A DNA stretch of 64,000 nt from Gellertiella hungarica (GTDB taxonomy: Bacteria; Pseudomonadota; Alphaproteobacteria; Rhizobiales; Rhizobiaceae): the NCBI RefSeq assembly GCF_014197145.1, contig NZ_JACIEZ010000001.1, positions 62,001-126,000 on the forward strand, given 5' to 3'. The position numbers and the translations under genes were made by a program. A model generated the notes under the pieces. That model saw nothing but the letters and a program-made list of their open reading frames with translations. It had not been told where the DNA came from and did no database searches. Each line of letters begins with the position of its first letter. The first letter of the stretch is position 1. Below, in pieces: positions 48,956-56,359 of this stretch.

Positions 48956-50581
48956 TCAGCCGTTCGTTGGGTTCTTGAGCTGGAAGCGCTGGATCTTGCC
49001 GGTCTGCGTCTTGGGCAGGGCGGCAGTATACTTGACCGAGCGCGGATATTTGTAGGGTGCGATGGTTGCCTTCACATGCATCTGCAGTTCCAGCGTCAGC
49101 GCGTCGGAGGGATCGATGCCGGGCTTCAGCACCACATGCGCCTCCACGATCTGCCCGCGCGTTTCGTCCGGCGCGCCGATGACGGCGCATTCCAGCACGT
49201 GCGGATGGGTCAGCAGGGCCGCCTCCACCTCGGGGCCTGCGATGTTGTATCCGGCGGAAATGATCATGTCGTCGGCGCGGGCGGCGAAATGGAAGCGCCC
49301 GTCCTCGTCCTGGTAGAAGGCGTCGCCCGTCAGGTTCCAGCCCTGCTTCACGTAGTTCCTCTGCCTGTCGTCGGCGAGGTAGCGGCAGCCGGTCGGGCCG
49401 CGAACGGCGAGCTTTCCGACGGTGCCGCGCGGCACCTCGTTCATGGCGTCGTCGACGATCCGCGCCTCGTAGCCGGTCACCGGCCGTCCCGTTGTGCCGG
49501 GGCCGCGGTCATCCAGCCGGTTGGAGATGAAGACATGCAGCATCTCGGTCGCGCCGATGCCGTCGAGGATCGGCTTGCCGGTCTTCTCCACCCAGCTTTC
49601 GTAGACGGGGCCGGGAAGGGTTTCGCCGGCGGAAACGGCGATGCGCAGGGAGGAAAGGTCCGCCCCCTTGTCCATCGCCGCCAGCATGGCCCGGTAGGCG
49701 GTGGGGGCGGTGAAGCAGATGGTGGCCCTGTAGGTCTCGATGATGTCGACCATGTTGGGCGGGGTCGCGTGCTCCAGAAGGGCCGCCGCCGCGCCGAAGC
49801 GCAAGGGGAAGATCGCAAGCCCGCCAAGCCCGAAGGTGAAGGCGATCGGCGGGGAGCCGACGAAGACGTCGTCCGGCCGGACCTGAAGCACCTCCTTCGC
49901 ATAGGCATCGGCGATGATCAGCAGGTCGCGGTGGAAATGCATGGTCGCCTTCGGATTGCCTGTCGTGCCGGAGGTGAAGCCGAGCAGCGCCACGTCGTCC
50001 CGTCCCGTGCGGACGGCCTCGAAGCGCACCGGCTTGTCGAGGGCCACCCGGTCGAGTTCGGCATCGTGGTTGGCGGTGCCGTCGAAGCCGACGACCGTCT
50101 TCAGGAACCGGCTGTCCTTGGCGGCCAGCGTCAGCTCGTCCATGATGCGCGTGTCGCAGAGCGCCAGCGAGATTTCCGCCTTGTCGATGATCTTGGTGAG
50201 TTCGCCCGAGCGCAGCATGGGCATGGTATTGACGACGACGGCGCCGGCCTTGGTTGCGGCAAGCCAGCAGGCGATCATGGCGGGGTTGTTGGCGGAGCGG
50301 ATCAGCACCCGGTTCCCGGGCTTCAGGCCGTAATTCTCGACCAGCGCATGGGCGAGGCGATTCGACCAGTCGGTCAGTTCCTTGTAGGTGCGCCTGCGGC
50401 CATTGCCGATCAGCGCGGTATTGTCGCCGAACCCCTTTTCCACCATGCGATCGGTGAGCTCCACGGCGGCGTTCAGGTAATCGGGATAGTCGAAGCCTTC
50501 GAGCAGGAAATCCGGCCATTCCTCCACAGGCGGCAGGTTCTTGCGGGCAAAATCGTCCACATGGGCTGACGGACTAAGCAT
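48956..50581 (-). CDS. 2-aminobenzoate-CoA ligase-type AMP-forming ligase
   Basis: 541 residues. LLGFTSGTTGNPKATMHFHRD (ATP loop), DGIGATEMLHVFISN, GWNLTGDAFYQDEDG and YKYPRSVKYTAALPKTQTGKIQR (catalytic Lys) define the ANL family. The sequence type is benzoate/2-aminobenzoate-CoA ligase. In the kyn operon it would activate anthranilate, channelling it to ring degradation rather than tryptophan synthesis. ATG at 50581 follows GGGGGGAGC. Confidence 0.9.
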   Translation of the reverse strand: MLSPSAHVDDFARKNLPPVEEWPDFLLEGFDYPDYLNAAVELTDRMVEKGFGDNTALIGNGRRRTYKELTDWSNRLAHALVENYGLKPGNRVLIRSANNPAMIACWLAATKAGAVVVNTMPMLRSGELTKIIDKAEISLALCDTRIMDELTLAAKDSRFLKTVVGFDGTANHDAELDRVALDKPVRFEAVRTGRDDVALLGFTSGTTGNPKATMHFHRDLLIIADAYAKEVLQVRPDDVFVGSPPIAFTFGLGGLAIFPLRFGAAAALLEHATPPNMVDIIETYRATICFTAPTAYRAMLAAMDKGADLSSLRIAVSAGETLPGPVYESWVEKTGKPILDGIGATEMLHVFISNRLDDRGPGTTGRPVTGYEARIVDDAMNEVPRGTVGKLAVRGPTGCRYLADDRQRNYVKQGWNLTGDAFYQDEDGRFHFAARADDMIISAGYNIAGPEVEAALLTHPHVLECAVIGAPDETRGQIVEAHVVLKPGIDPSDALTLELQMHVKATIAPYKYPRSVKYTAALPKTQTGKIQRFQLKNPTNG

Positions 50582-50722
50582 CACGGGTGCTCCCCCCTTG
50601 GCGGGCTATTTTCGTTTTTGGATTATGGGTGCGCCTCTCTAAAGACGCTGGACCACTCCGGGTCCTCTACGGTCACCGCGTGTCACGGGCCGGAATGCAC
50701 CCAAGTTTGCACACGGCTCGCT

Positions 50723-50742
50723 TTATTTCAAGCTTGAAATAA
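50723..50742. promoter_or_regulatory. perfect 20-bp palindrome in kyn divergent promoter
   Basis: TTATTTCAAG-CTTGAAATAA, centred at 50732/50733, between the divergent ligase and formamidase genes. The TTCAAGCTTGAA core resembles operators of MarR-type aromatic-acid regulators. No regulator gene is adjacent. It sits 60 bp before the formamidase ATG and 142 bp before the ligase ATG. The rest of the 221-bp gap shows nothing. Confidence 0.7.
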
Positions 50743-50802
50743 CAGCCTTGATTGCCGCTGCCGGCGTGGCTAGGCTCCTGCCGACAGCAAGGGAGGACGG
50801 GC

Positions 50803-51630
50803 ATGTTCGGACAGAGGGTAAGCGATTTCGAGGTTGCCTACCAGAACGGGGCGCATATCGCGGGGTCGGAGCGCTGGCCCGATGCCTGGGACAGGCCCGC
50901 AGCCCGCTTCCGCGCGGCGCTTCAGGAGAAGGGACGGGCGGAGCTCGACATCGCCTATGGCGACAATCCCCGGCATCGATACGATCTCTTCCTGCCGGAG
51001 GCCAAGCCGAAGGGACTGGCGGTCTTCGTCCATGGCGGCTACTGGATGGCCTTCGACAAATCCACCTGGTCGCATCTGGCGGCAGGCGCCCTGGCCCATG
51101 GCTTCGCGGTTGCCATGCCCTCCTACCGGCTCGCGCCGGAGGCGACGATTGCCGAAATCGCGCGGGATGTGGGTGCGGCCATCTCCGCGGCGGCCGGCCG
51201 GATCGGCGGGCCGATCCACCTTGCCGGGCATTCGGCGGGCGGGCACCTCGTCACCCGCATGGCCTGCATGGATGCGCCGCTGCCGGCGACCGTGCAGGCG
51301 CGGATCGCCCATGTGCTGTCGCTGTCCGGCGTCCACGATCTGCGCCCCATCATCCGCACGGACATGCGTCCGACGCTGAGGCTCGACGAGGAGACGGCGC
51401 GGGCCGAAAGTCCGGCGCTGCTGCGCCCCGTCGACGGCACCCGGCTGACCTGCTGGGCAGGGGGTGCGGAGCGGGCGGAATTCCGCCGGCAGAACGCGCT
51501 GCTCGCCAATATCTGGATCGGGCTCGGGGCAACCACCTTTGCCTGGGAAGAGCCGGACCGGCATCACTTCGACGTCATCGACGATCTGGCGGATCCCGCC
51601 TCGCTGCTCGTGCGCACCTGGATCGGCTGA
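50803..51630 (+). CDS. alpha/beta hydrolase, probable kynurenine formamidase (HGGXW type)
   Basis: 275 residues. FVHGGYWMAFDK carries the HGGXW oxyanion motif of the AFMID-type arylformamidases, and LAGHSAGGHL holds the nucleophile serine; EEPDRHHFDVID gives the likely Asp/His of the triad. It hydrolyses N-formylkynurenine to kynurenine, between KynA and KynU. The KynB zinc type is not present. ATG at 50803 follows AAGGGAGG. It is divergent from the kyn operon, convergent with cydB. Confidence 0.87.
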   Translation: MFGQRVSDFEVAYQNGAHIAGSERWPDAWDRPAARFRAALQEKGRAELDIAYGDNPRHRYDLFLPEAKPKGLAVFVHGGYWMAFDKSTWSHLAAGALAHGFAVAMPSYRLAPEATIAEIARDVGAAISAAAGRIGGPIHLAGHSAGGHLVTRMACMDAPLPATVQARIAHVLSLSGVHDLRPIIRTDMRPTLRLDEETARAESPALLRPVDGTRLTCWAGGAERAEFRRQNALLANIWIGLGATTFAWEEPDRHHFDVIDDLADPASLLVRTWIG

Positions 51631-51633
51631 TCC

Positions 51634-51747
51634 TCACGCGCCGAGCCAGACCTTGATGACGAGCGCGACGAGCCCCGTCGCGCCGACGCCCAGCAGCCAG
51701 AGCGCCACGAACCAGACGAGCCGGCTTTTCATCGGGGCGCCTGCCAT
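51634..51747 (-). CDS. DUF2474 small membrane protein (bd-oxidase associated)
   Basis: 37 residues from the ATG at 51747, overlapping the cydB stop as TGATG; a second ATG at 51732 gives 32 residues. SRLVWFVALWLLGVGATGLVALVIKVWLG is one membrane helix with the DUF2474 pattern. DUF2474 genes follow cydAB of the cyanide-insensitive type and may be a small oxidase subunit, like CydX in canonical enzymes. Confidence 0.8.
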   Translation of the reverse strand: MAGAPMKSRLVWFVALWLLGVGATGLVALVIKVWLGA

Positions 51748-52751
51748 CAGTGGTACCCGTCGTCTTCCGAGATCTTGCCGCGGAACACCCAGTAGGAATA
51801 GGCGGTGTAGCAGAGGATCATCGGCACCAGCACGACGGCGCCGGCCAGCAGGAAGGCCAGGCTGGAATCGGGCGCCGCGGCATCCCAGATCGTCACCGAC
51901 GGCGGCACGATATAGGGATAGAAGCTGATGCCGATGCCGGCATAGCCGAGCAGGAACAGCCCGAGCGAGGCCACGAAAGGCTTCCAGTCGTGCCCGTCCC
52001 TCAGGCCGCGCAGGATCACGTAGAGGCAGCCGAGCACGAGCACCGGGACGAGGAAGGAGAACACCGCCGTCGGCCCGTTGAACCAGCGTTCGACATAGAG
52101 CGGCTCGGTAAAGGGCGTCCAGAGGCTGAAGATGCCCATGGCGCCGACCGTGCCGAAGGCCGCGATCCGGGCGATCGTCCGGGCCCGTTCGTTGAGCGGT
52201 CCGTCGGTCTTCATGGCGAGCCAGGTGGCGCCGAGCAGCGTGTAGCCGATGACCAGCGCCACGCCCGTGGCGATGGAGAACGGGGTCAGCCAGTCCCACC
52301 AGCCGCCGGCATAGGCGCGGTTTTCCACCTTGATGCCCTGCACGAGCGCGCCGAGGGCAATGCCCTGGCAGAAGGCCGCGACGGTGGAGCCCCATGCAAA
52401 GGCGTGGTTCCAGAGGAATTCCGCCCGCCGCGTGCGCCAGCGGTACTCGAAGGCGACACCGCGGAAGATCAGCGCCAGCAGCATGATGATCAGCGGCATG
52501 TAGAGCGCCGGCAGCACGATCGCATAGGCGAGCGGGAAGACCGCGAGCAGCCCGCCGCCGCCCAGCACCAGCCAGGTTTCGTTGCCGTCCCAGACGGGGG
52601 CGACGGAATTCATCATCAGGTCGCGGTCGCGCTTTTCCGGAAAGAAGGGAAAGAGGATGCCGATCCCGAGATCGAAGCCGTCCATGACCACATAGGCAAG
52701 GACCGCGAAGGCGATGATGGCGGCCCAGAGGAAGGGGAGGTCAATGACCAT
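51747..52751 (-). CDS. cydB: cytochrome bd ubiquinol oxidase subunit II
   Basis: 334 residues with eight or nine hydrophobic segments. LAYVVMDGFDLGIGILFPF, SVAPVWDGNETWLVLGGGGL and FRGVAFEYRWR are conserved in CydB/CioB. It forms the oxidase with CydA. It overlaps cydA by 11 nt, so translation is coupled. Confidence 0.95.
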   Translation of the reverse strand: MVIDLPFLWAAIIAFAVLAYVVMDGFDLGIGILFPFFPEKRDRDLMMNSVAPVWDGNETWLVLGGGGLLAVFPLAYAIVLPALYMPLIIMLLALIFRGVAFEYRWRTRRAEFLWNHAFAWGSTVAAFCQGIALGALVQGIKVENRAYAGGWWDWLTPFSIATGVALVIGYTLLGATWLAMKTDGPLNERARTIARIAAFGTVGAMGIFSLWTPFTEPLYVERWFNGPTAVFSFLVPVLVLGCLYVILRGLRDGHDWKPFVASLGLFLLGYAGIGISFYPYIVPPSVTIWDAAAPDSSLAFLLAGAVVLVPMILCYTAYSYWVFRGKISEDDGYH

Positions 52752-54153
52752 CGTGCTCTCCTTTCGTGGCGGGATGGGCAGGGTTCGGCAGGGCGTGCGT
52801 GCGCAGCGGCCCTTCGTCCAGTTCCTCTTCCGGATCCTCCGGGAGACGCTTCATCAGGCGCAGGATGTAGAAGGTGCCGGCCCCGAAGACGAGGAAATAG
52901 ACGATGATGAAGGCGATCAGCGAGGTCGCGACCGCGGGCGCGGCGATGGCCGAGCGCGATTCTGCCGTCAGCAGGTGGCCGTAGATCGTGTAGGGCTGCC
53001 GGCCGACCTCGGTGGTGATCCAGCCCGCCAGCACCGCGACGAAACCCGCGGGGCCCATGGCAAGGGCGAAGCGGTGCAGCCAGGGCGCCGTCGTCAGCGT
53101 GCCCTTGTAGCGGTGGTAGAGGCTGTAGAGGCCGAGCGCCAGCATCAGCATGCCGAGCCCCACCATCACGCGGAACGACCAGAAGACGATGGCGACGGGC
53201 GGTTCCTTGTCGTCGGGAATGGTATCGAGGCCCGCGACCGGCGCGGTCAGGCCGTGATGCAGGATGAGGCTCGAGAGATAGGGGATCGAGATCGCGTAGT
53301 CGACGCGCTTTTCCTCCTGGTTCGGCAGGCCGAAGAGGATCAGCGGCGCGCCGTTCGGATGGCTGTCGAAATGCCCTTCCATGGCCATCACCTTCGCCGG
53401 CTGGTGTTCGAGCGTGTTCAGCCCGTGCAGGTCGCCGGCAAGGATCTGGATCGGCGCGGTGATGGCCACCATGCCCATCGCCATCGAGAACATCTTCGAG
53501 GCGCGCGGATCGCGGTGGCGGGCAAGCAGATGCCAGGCGCCGACGGCACCGACCACAAGCGCGGTGGTGAGATAGGCGGCAAGCACCATGTGCGCCAGCC
53601 GGTAGGGGAAGGAGGGATTGAAGATGATCGCCCACCAGTCGACGGGGATGAACTGGCCGGCCTCGTTGATCGCAAAGCCCTGCGGCGTCTGCATCCAGGA
53701 ATTCACCGCGAGGATCCAGGTGGCGGAAATCAGCGTGCCGACCGCCACCATCAGGGTGGCGAAGAAGTGCAGGCCCGGGCCGACGCGGGTGCGCCCGAAG
53801 AGCATGACGCCGAGGAAGCCGGCTTCGAGGAAGAAGGCCGTCAGCACCTCGTAGCCCATCAGGGGGCCGATCACCGGTCCGGCCTTGTCGGAGAAGACGC
53901 TCCAGTTCGTGCCGAACTGATAGGACATCACGATGCCCGAGACCACGCCCATGGCGAAGGCGATGGCGAAGATCGTCTTCCAGAAGTCGAAGAGCTCCAG
54001 GTAGAGCTTGTCCTTCTTCCACAGCCAGAGACCTTCCAGCACGGCCAGATAGCTCGCCAGGCCGATGGAGAAGGCCGGAAAGATGATGTGAAAGGACACG
54101 GTAAAGGCGAATTGCAGCCGGGCGAGCAGTTCGGCATCGGCAAAAAGGGACAC
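52741..54153 (-). CDS. cydA: cytochrome bd ubiquinol oxidase subunit I (CIO-like, short Q-loop)
   Basis: 470 residues. ARLQFAFTVSFHIIFPAFSIG (haem His near residue 21), GTNWSVFSDKAGPVIGPLMGYEVLTAFFLEAGFLG, and GWITTEVGRQPYTIYG, the quinone-site GRQPx motif, are intact. The length and short Q-loop point to the cyanide-insensitive (CioA) type common in alphaproteobacteria. It reduces O2 to water with quinol, useful at low oxygen. An FNR-type box is 75 bp upstream. Confidence 0.95.
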   Translation of the reverse strand: MSLFADAELLARLQFAFTVSFHIIFPAFSIGLASYLAVLEGLWLWKKDKLYLELFDFWKTIFAIAFAMGVVSGIVMSYQFGTNWSVFSDKAGPVIGPLMGYEVLTAFFLEAGFLGVMLFGRTRVGPGLHFFATLMVAVGTLISATWILAVNSWMQTPQGFAINEAGQFIPVDWWAIIFNPSFPYRLAHMVLAAYLTTALVVGAVGAWHLLARHRDPRASKMFSMAMGMVAITAPIQILAGDLHGLNTLEHQPAKVMAMEGHFDSHPNGAPLILFGLPNQEEKRVDYAISIPYLSSLILHHGLTAPVAGLDTIPDDKEPPVAIVFWSFRVMVGLGMLMLALGLYSLYHRYKGTLTTAPWLHRFALAMGPAGFVAVLAGWITTEVGRQPYTIYGHLLTAESRSAIAAPAVATSLIAFIIVYFLVFGAGTFYILRLMKRLPEDPEEELDEGPLRTHALPNPAHPATKGEHDGH

Positions 54154-54227
54154 GGTCGGTCATCCTCCGTTTCCGGTCGCGGCCTCTGCCACGACGCTTG
54201 CTATCGCCGGTAGAATGTCGCACTCTT

Positions 54228-54241
54228 TTGAGGAAGATCAA
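54228..54241. promoter_or_regulatory. FNR/FixK-type box upstream of cydAB
   Basis: TTGA-GGAAGA-TCAA is a perfect TTGAN6TCAA site, 75-88 bp before the cydA ATG. Such sites mediate oxygen-responsive control by FnrN/FixK. The rest of the 192-bp gap up to the DUF454 gene shows nothing else. Confidence 0.75.
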
Positions 54242-54345
54242 GATTATGCGGCATTATGCCTTCCGGACCGCGCAGATTGCCGCAGCGCGGCAGGATGTCC
54301 TGCGGCAAAGCGAGCCATTCCGATTGCACGCAAAAAGCGTATCCT

Positions 54346-54702
54346 CTACTCGTGCGGACGTGTCGCCACGAAGAGCGCGGGGGCTGCCATCAGCACGAAG
54401 ACCAGCACCGCGAGGCGCGGGCCCGGCTGGTTGAGCAGGAAGAACAGGCCATAGCTTCCGGCGATCATGCTGCAGGCGACGATCTTGGCGCGCCTCGAGA
54501 TCGCGCCCCGTTCACGCCAGTTGCGCAGGGGCTCGCCGAACAGCGGATGGGCCAGCAGCCAGGCTTCCAGCTCCGGCGAGGAGCGGGCAAAGCACCAGGC
54601 CGCGAGAATGAGGAAGATCGTCGTCGGCATGACCGGCAGAAAGGCCCCGATGATGCCGAGGGCGACGAAAAACCAGCCGAAGCCCAGATAGACGTAGCGC
54701 AT
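54346..54702 (-). CDS. DUF454 (YbaN family) inner-membrane protein
   Basis: 118 residues, GFGWFFVALGIIGAFLPVMPTTIFLILAAWCFARSS and HPLFGEPLRNWRERGAI match YbaN. Three to four membrane helices are visible. Function unknown; YbaN-type proteins are often linked to haem or aerobic metabolism genes. It is 97 bp before the HPP gene (which is to the right) and on the same strand. Confidence 0.85.
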   Translation of the reverse strand: MRYVYLGFGWFFVALGIIGAFLPVMPTTIFLILAAWCFARSSPELEAWLLAHPLFGEPLRNWRERGAISRRAKIVACSMIAGSYGLFFLLNQPGPRLAVLVFVLMAAPALFVATRPHE

Positions 54703-54799
54703 GGAAGACCCGGCGGTTCGTGAAGCAGTCTGCCCTGATTACAGGATTCGCCCGCCGAGTGCGAAGCGGTTTTCCGTCGCGACTCACAGCCTCCCTCGC

Positions 54800-55918
54800 T
54801 CAGGCCACCTCGATCACGCTGCGCCGGGCAAAGAGGCCGGCGATCAGATCCGACTGGGTCAGCATGCCCGTCAGCCGCCCTTCGGCATCCACCACCGGCA
54901 TGGCGTGCAGTCCGCGATCGGCCATGGCCGGCACCAGAAGGGCAATCGGCTGTTCGGCCTTCGCCGTCTCCACCTTCGCCGTCATGTAGTCGCCAACGGG
55001 ATGCGTCAGCTCGTTGCGACCGTGCAGCGCCAGGGCCCGCATGAGGTCTGACTGGGTGAAGATGCCGCGCAGGTGGCCCGTCGGTTCCGTCACCGGCAGA
55101 TCGCGGATGTCGTGGCGGGTCATGGCGGCCATTGCCGCCTCCAGCGTCGTGCCCGGTGCGACCGCCACCACGTCGCGGGACATGATGTGCTCCACCCGAA
55201 TGCCGCCCGAGCGGCGCTCGAAGGTCTTCAGCTGAAGCTGCTGCAGGATCGCCTCCAGGTCTTCCGGGGCGATGTCGAGGATCTCGTCATACTGGGCGAG
55301 TGCGGCCTCCAGATCCGGCCGAAGGAGGCCGGCGCGCTGCGTCGGCGGCGGATCCTGGGTTGCATGCGGGACGGGCTGCGGTTTTGCCGGCAGGGCGTGC
55401 GGATAGCGGTGTCCCGTCAGATTGTTGTAGAGCAGCGCCACCACGAGCAGCAGCAGCGAATTGAGCGCGGCGGGCATCAGCACGAAATGATAGCCGGCGG
55501 AATGGATGGCGGGGGCGCCGAGAACGGCCGTCAGGGCGACCGCGCCGCCCGGCGGATGAAGGCAGCGGCACAGGATCATCGCGACGATGGCCAGCGACAC
55601 GGCCAGCGCCGAGGCCAGGAAGACATCCGGCACCAGCATCGCCACCGTCACGCCGACGAGTGCGCTCACCCCGTTGCCGCCGAGGATCGACCAGGGCTGC
55701 GCAAGCGGACTTGCGGGAACGCCGAAGAGCAGCACGGCGGATGCGCCGAGCGGCGGAATGAGATAGGGAAGGGCCGAGCCCGGCACCATGATCGAGGTGA
55801 GGTAGCCGGTCAGCGCTATGCCGATCAGCGCCCCGATGCCGATCCGCACGATCTCGCGCGGCGAAATCCGCGGAAGCGCCGGTACCAGCCGCGCCAGGAA
55901 GAGGTGGATGGTTTCCAT
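54800..55918 (-). CDS. HPP family membrane protein with two CBS domains
   Basis: 372 residues. The first 170 are the HPP integral membrane domain with five helices and the name-giving CLHPPGGAVALTAVLGAPA. Residues about 240-370 hold two CBS domains (HIMSRDVVAVAPGTTLEAAMAAM and YMTAKVETAKAEQPIALL), which normally bind adenosine nucleotides. Plant and cyanobacterial HPP proteins transport nitrite, but bacterial ones are largely uncharacterised. It ends the minus-strand run beside copZ (72-bp gap). Confidence 0.85.
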   Translation of the reverse strand: METIHLFLARLVPALPRISPREIVRIGIGALIGIALTGYLTSIMVPGSALPYLIPPLGASAVLLFGVPASPLAQPWSILGGNGVSALVGVTVAMLVPDVFLASALAVSLAIVAMILCRCLHPPGGAVALTAVLGAPAIHSAGYHFVLMPAALNSLLLLVVALLYNNLTGHRYPHALPAKPQPVPHATQDPPPTQRAGLLRPDLEAALAQYDEILDIAPEDLEAILQQLQLKTFERRSGGIRVEHIMSRDVVAVAPGTTLEAAMAAMTRHDIRDLPVTEPTGHLRGIFTQSDLMRALALHGRNELTHPVGDYMTAKVETAKAEQPIALLVPAMADRGLHAMPVVDAEGRLTGMLTQSDLIAGLFARRSVIEVA

Positions 55919-55990
55919 GAAGTGAGGCCTTGCCTTGGCGGGAAAGGCGGGCGGGTGACCAGACCCGCCCGAGAAGGAGCAACAGCCGCG

Positions 55991-56188
55991 TTATTTCACG
56001 ATTGCGGGGTAGCCGGCTTCTTCAAGCGCGGCGGTGACTGTTCCCTTATCGGCTTTCGTCTCGATGCTGACGCTGCGCGTCGAGAGATCGGCCTTGACGC
56101 TAGCCGCGCTGTCGAGCGACTGAACCGTCTTGGTGATGGTGGCGATGCAATGGCCGCAGCTCATGTCCGGTACGTTGAGTTCGATCAT
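55991..56188 (-). CDS. copZ: copper chaperone (CopZ-like HMA protein)
   Basis: 65 residues, one HMA domain with the metal motif MSCGHC at residues 9-14, and EEAGYPAIVK at the end. It binds Cu(I) and delivers it to CopA. ATG at 56188 follows AAGGACAAGGAC; the longer frame to 56335 crosses the CueR promoters. It is divergent from copA. Confidence 0.92.
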   Translation of the reverse strand: MIELNVPDMSCGHCIATITKTVQSLDSAASVKADLSTRSVSIETKADKGTVTAALEEAGYPAIVK

Positions 56189-56228
56189 GTCCTTGTCCTT
56201 TCGAGCCGTTGATAGATCATGCCATGCC

Positions 56229-56259
56229 TCTATGGTCCTTCCAGTGGCAGGAAGGTCAA
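56229..56259 (-). promoter_or_regulatory. CueR-type promoter of copZ
   Basis: Minus strand: -35 TTGACC (56259-56254), a 19-bp spacer holding CCTTCCTGCCACTGGAAGG, -10 CATAGA (56234-56229). The 19-bp spacer and dyad are the hallmark of MerR-family activation. Confidence 0.75.
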
Positions 56260-56295
56260 CCGAAAAGATTTGTTTGCCGCCTGAGAAAAAGGCAG

Positions 56296-56326
56296 TTGAC
56301 CTTCCAGTGACTGGAAGGACTACGCC
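56296..56326 (+). promoter_or_regulatory. CueR-type promoter of copA
   Basis: -35 TTGACC (56296-56301), 19-bp spacer, -10 TACGCC (56321-56326). The operator CCTTCCAGT-G-ACTGGAAGG (56300-56318) is a perfect palindrome. Confidence 0.8.
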
Positions 56327-56359
56327 TTGGTTCATCTCGGATCAGGAAAGGAATTGACC

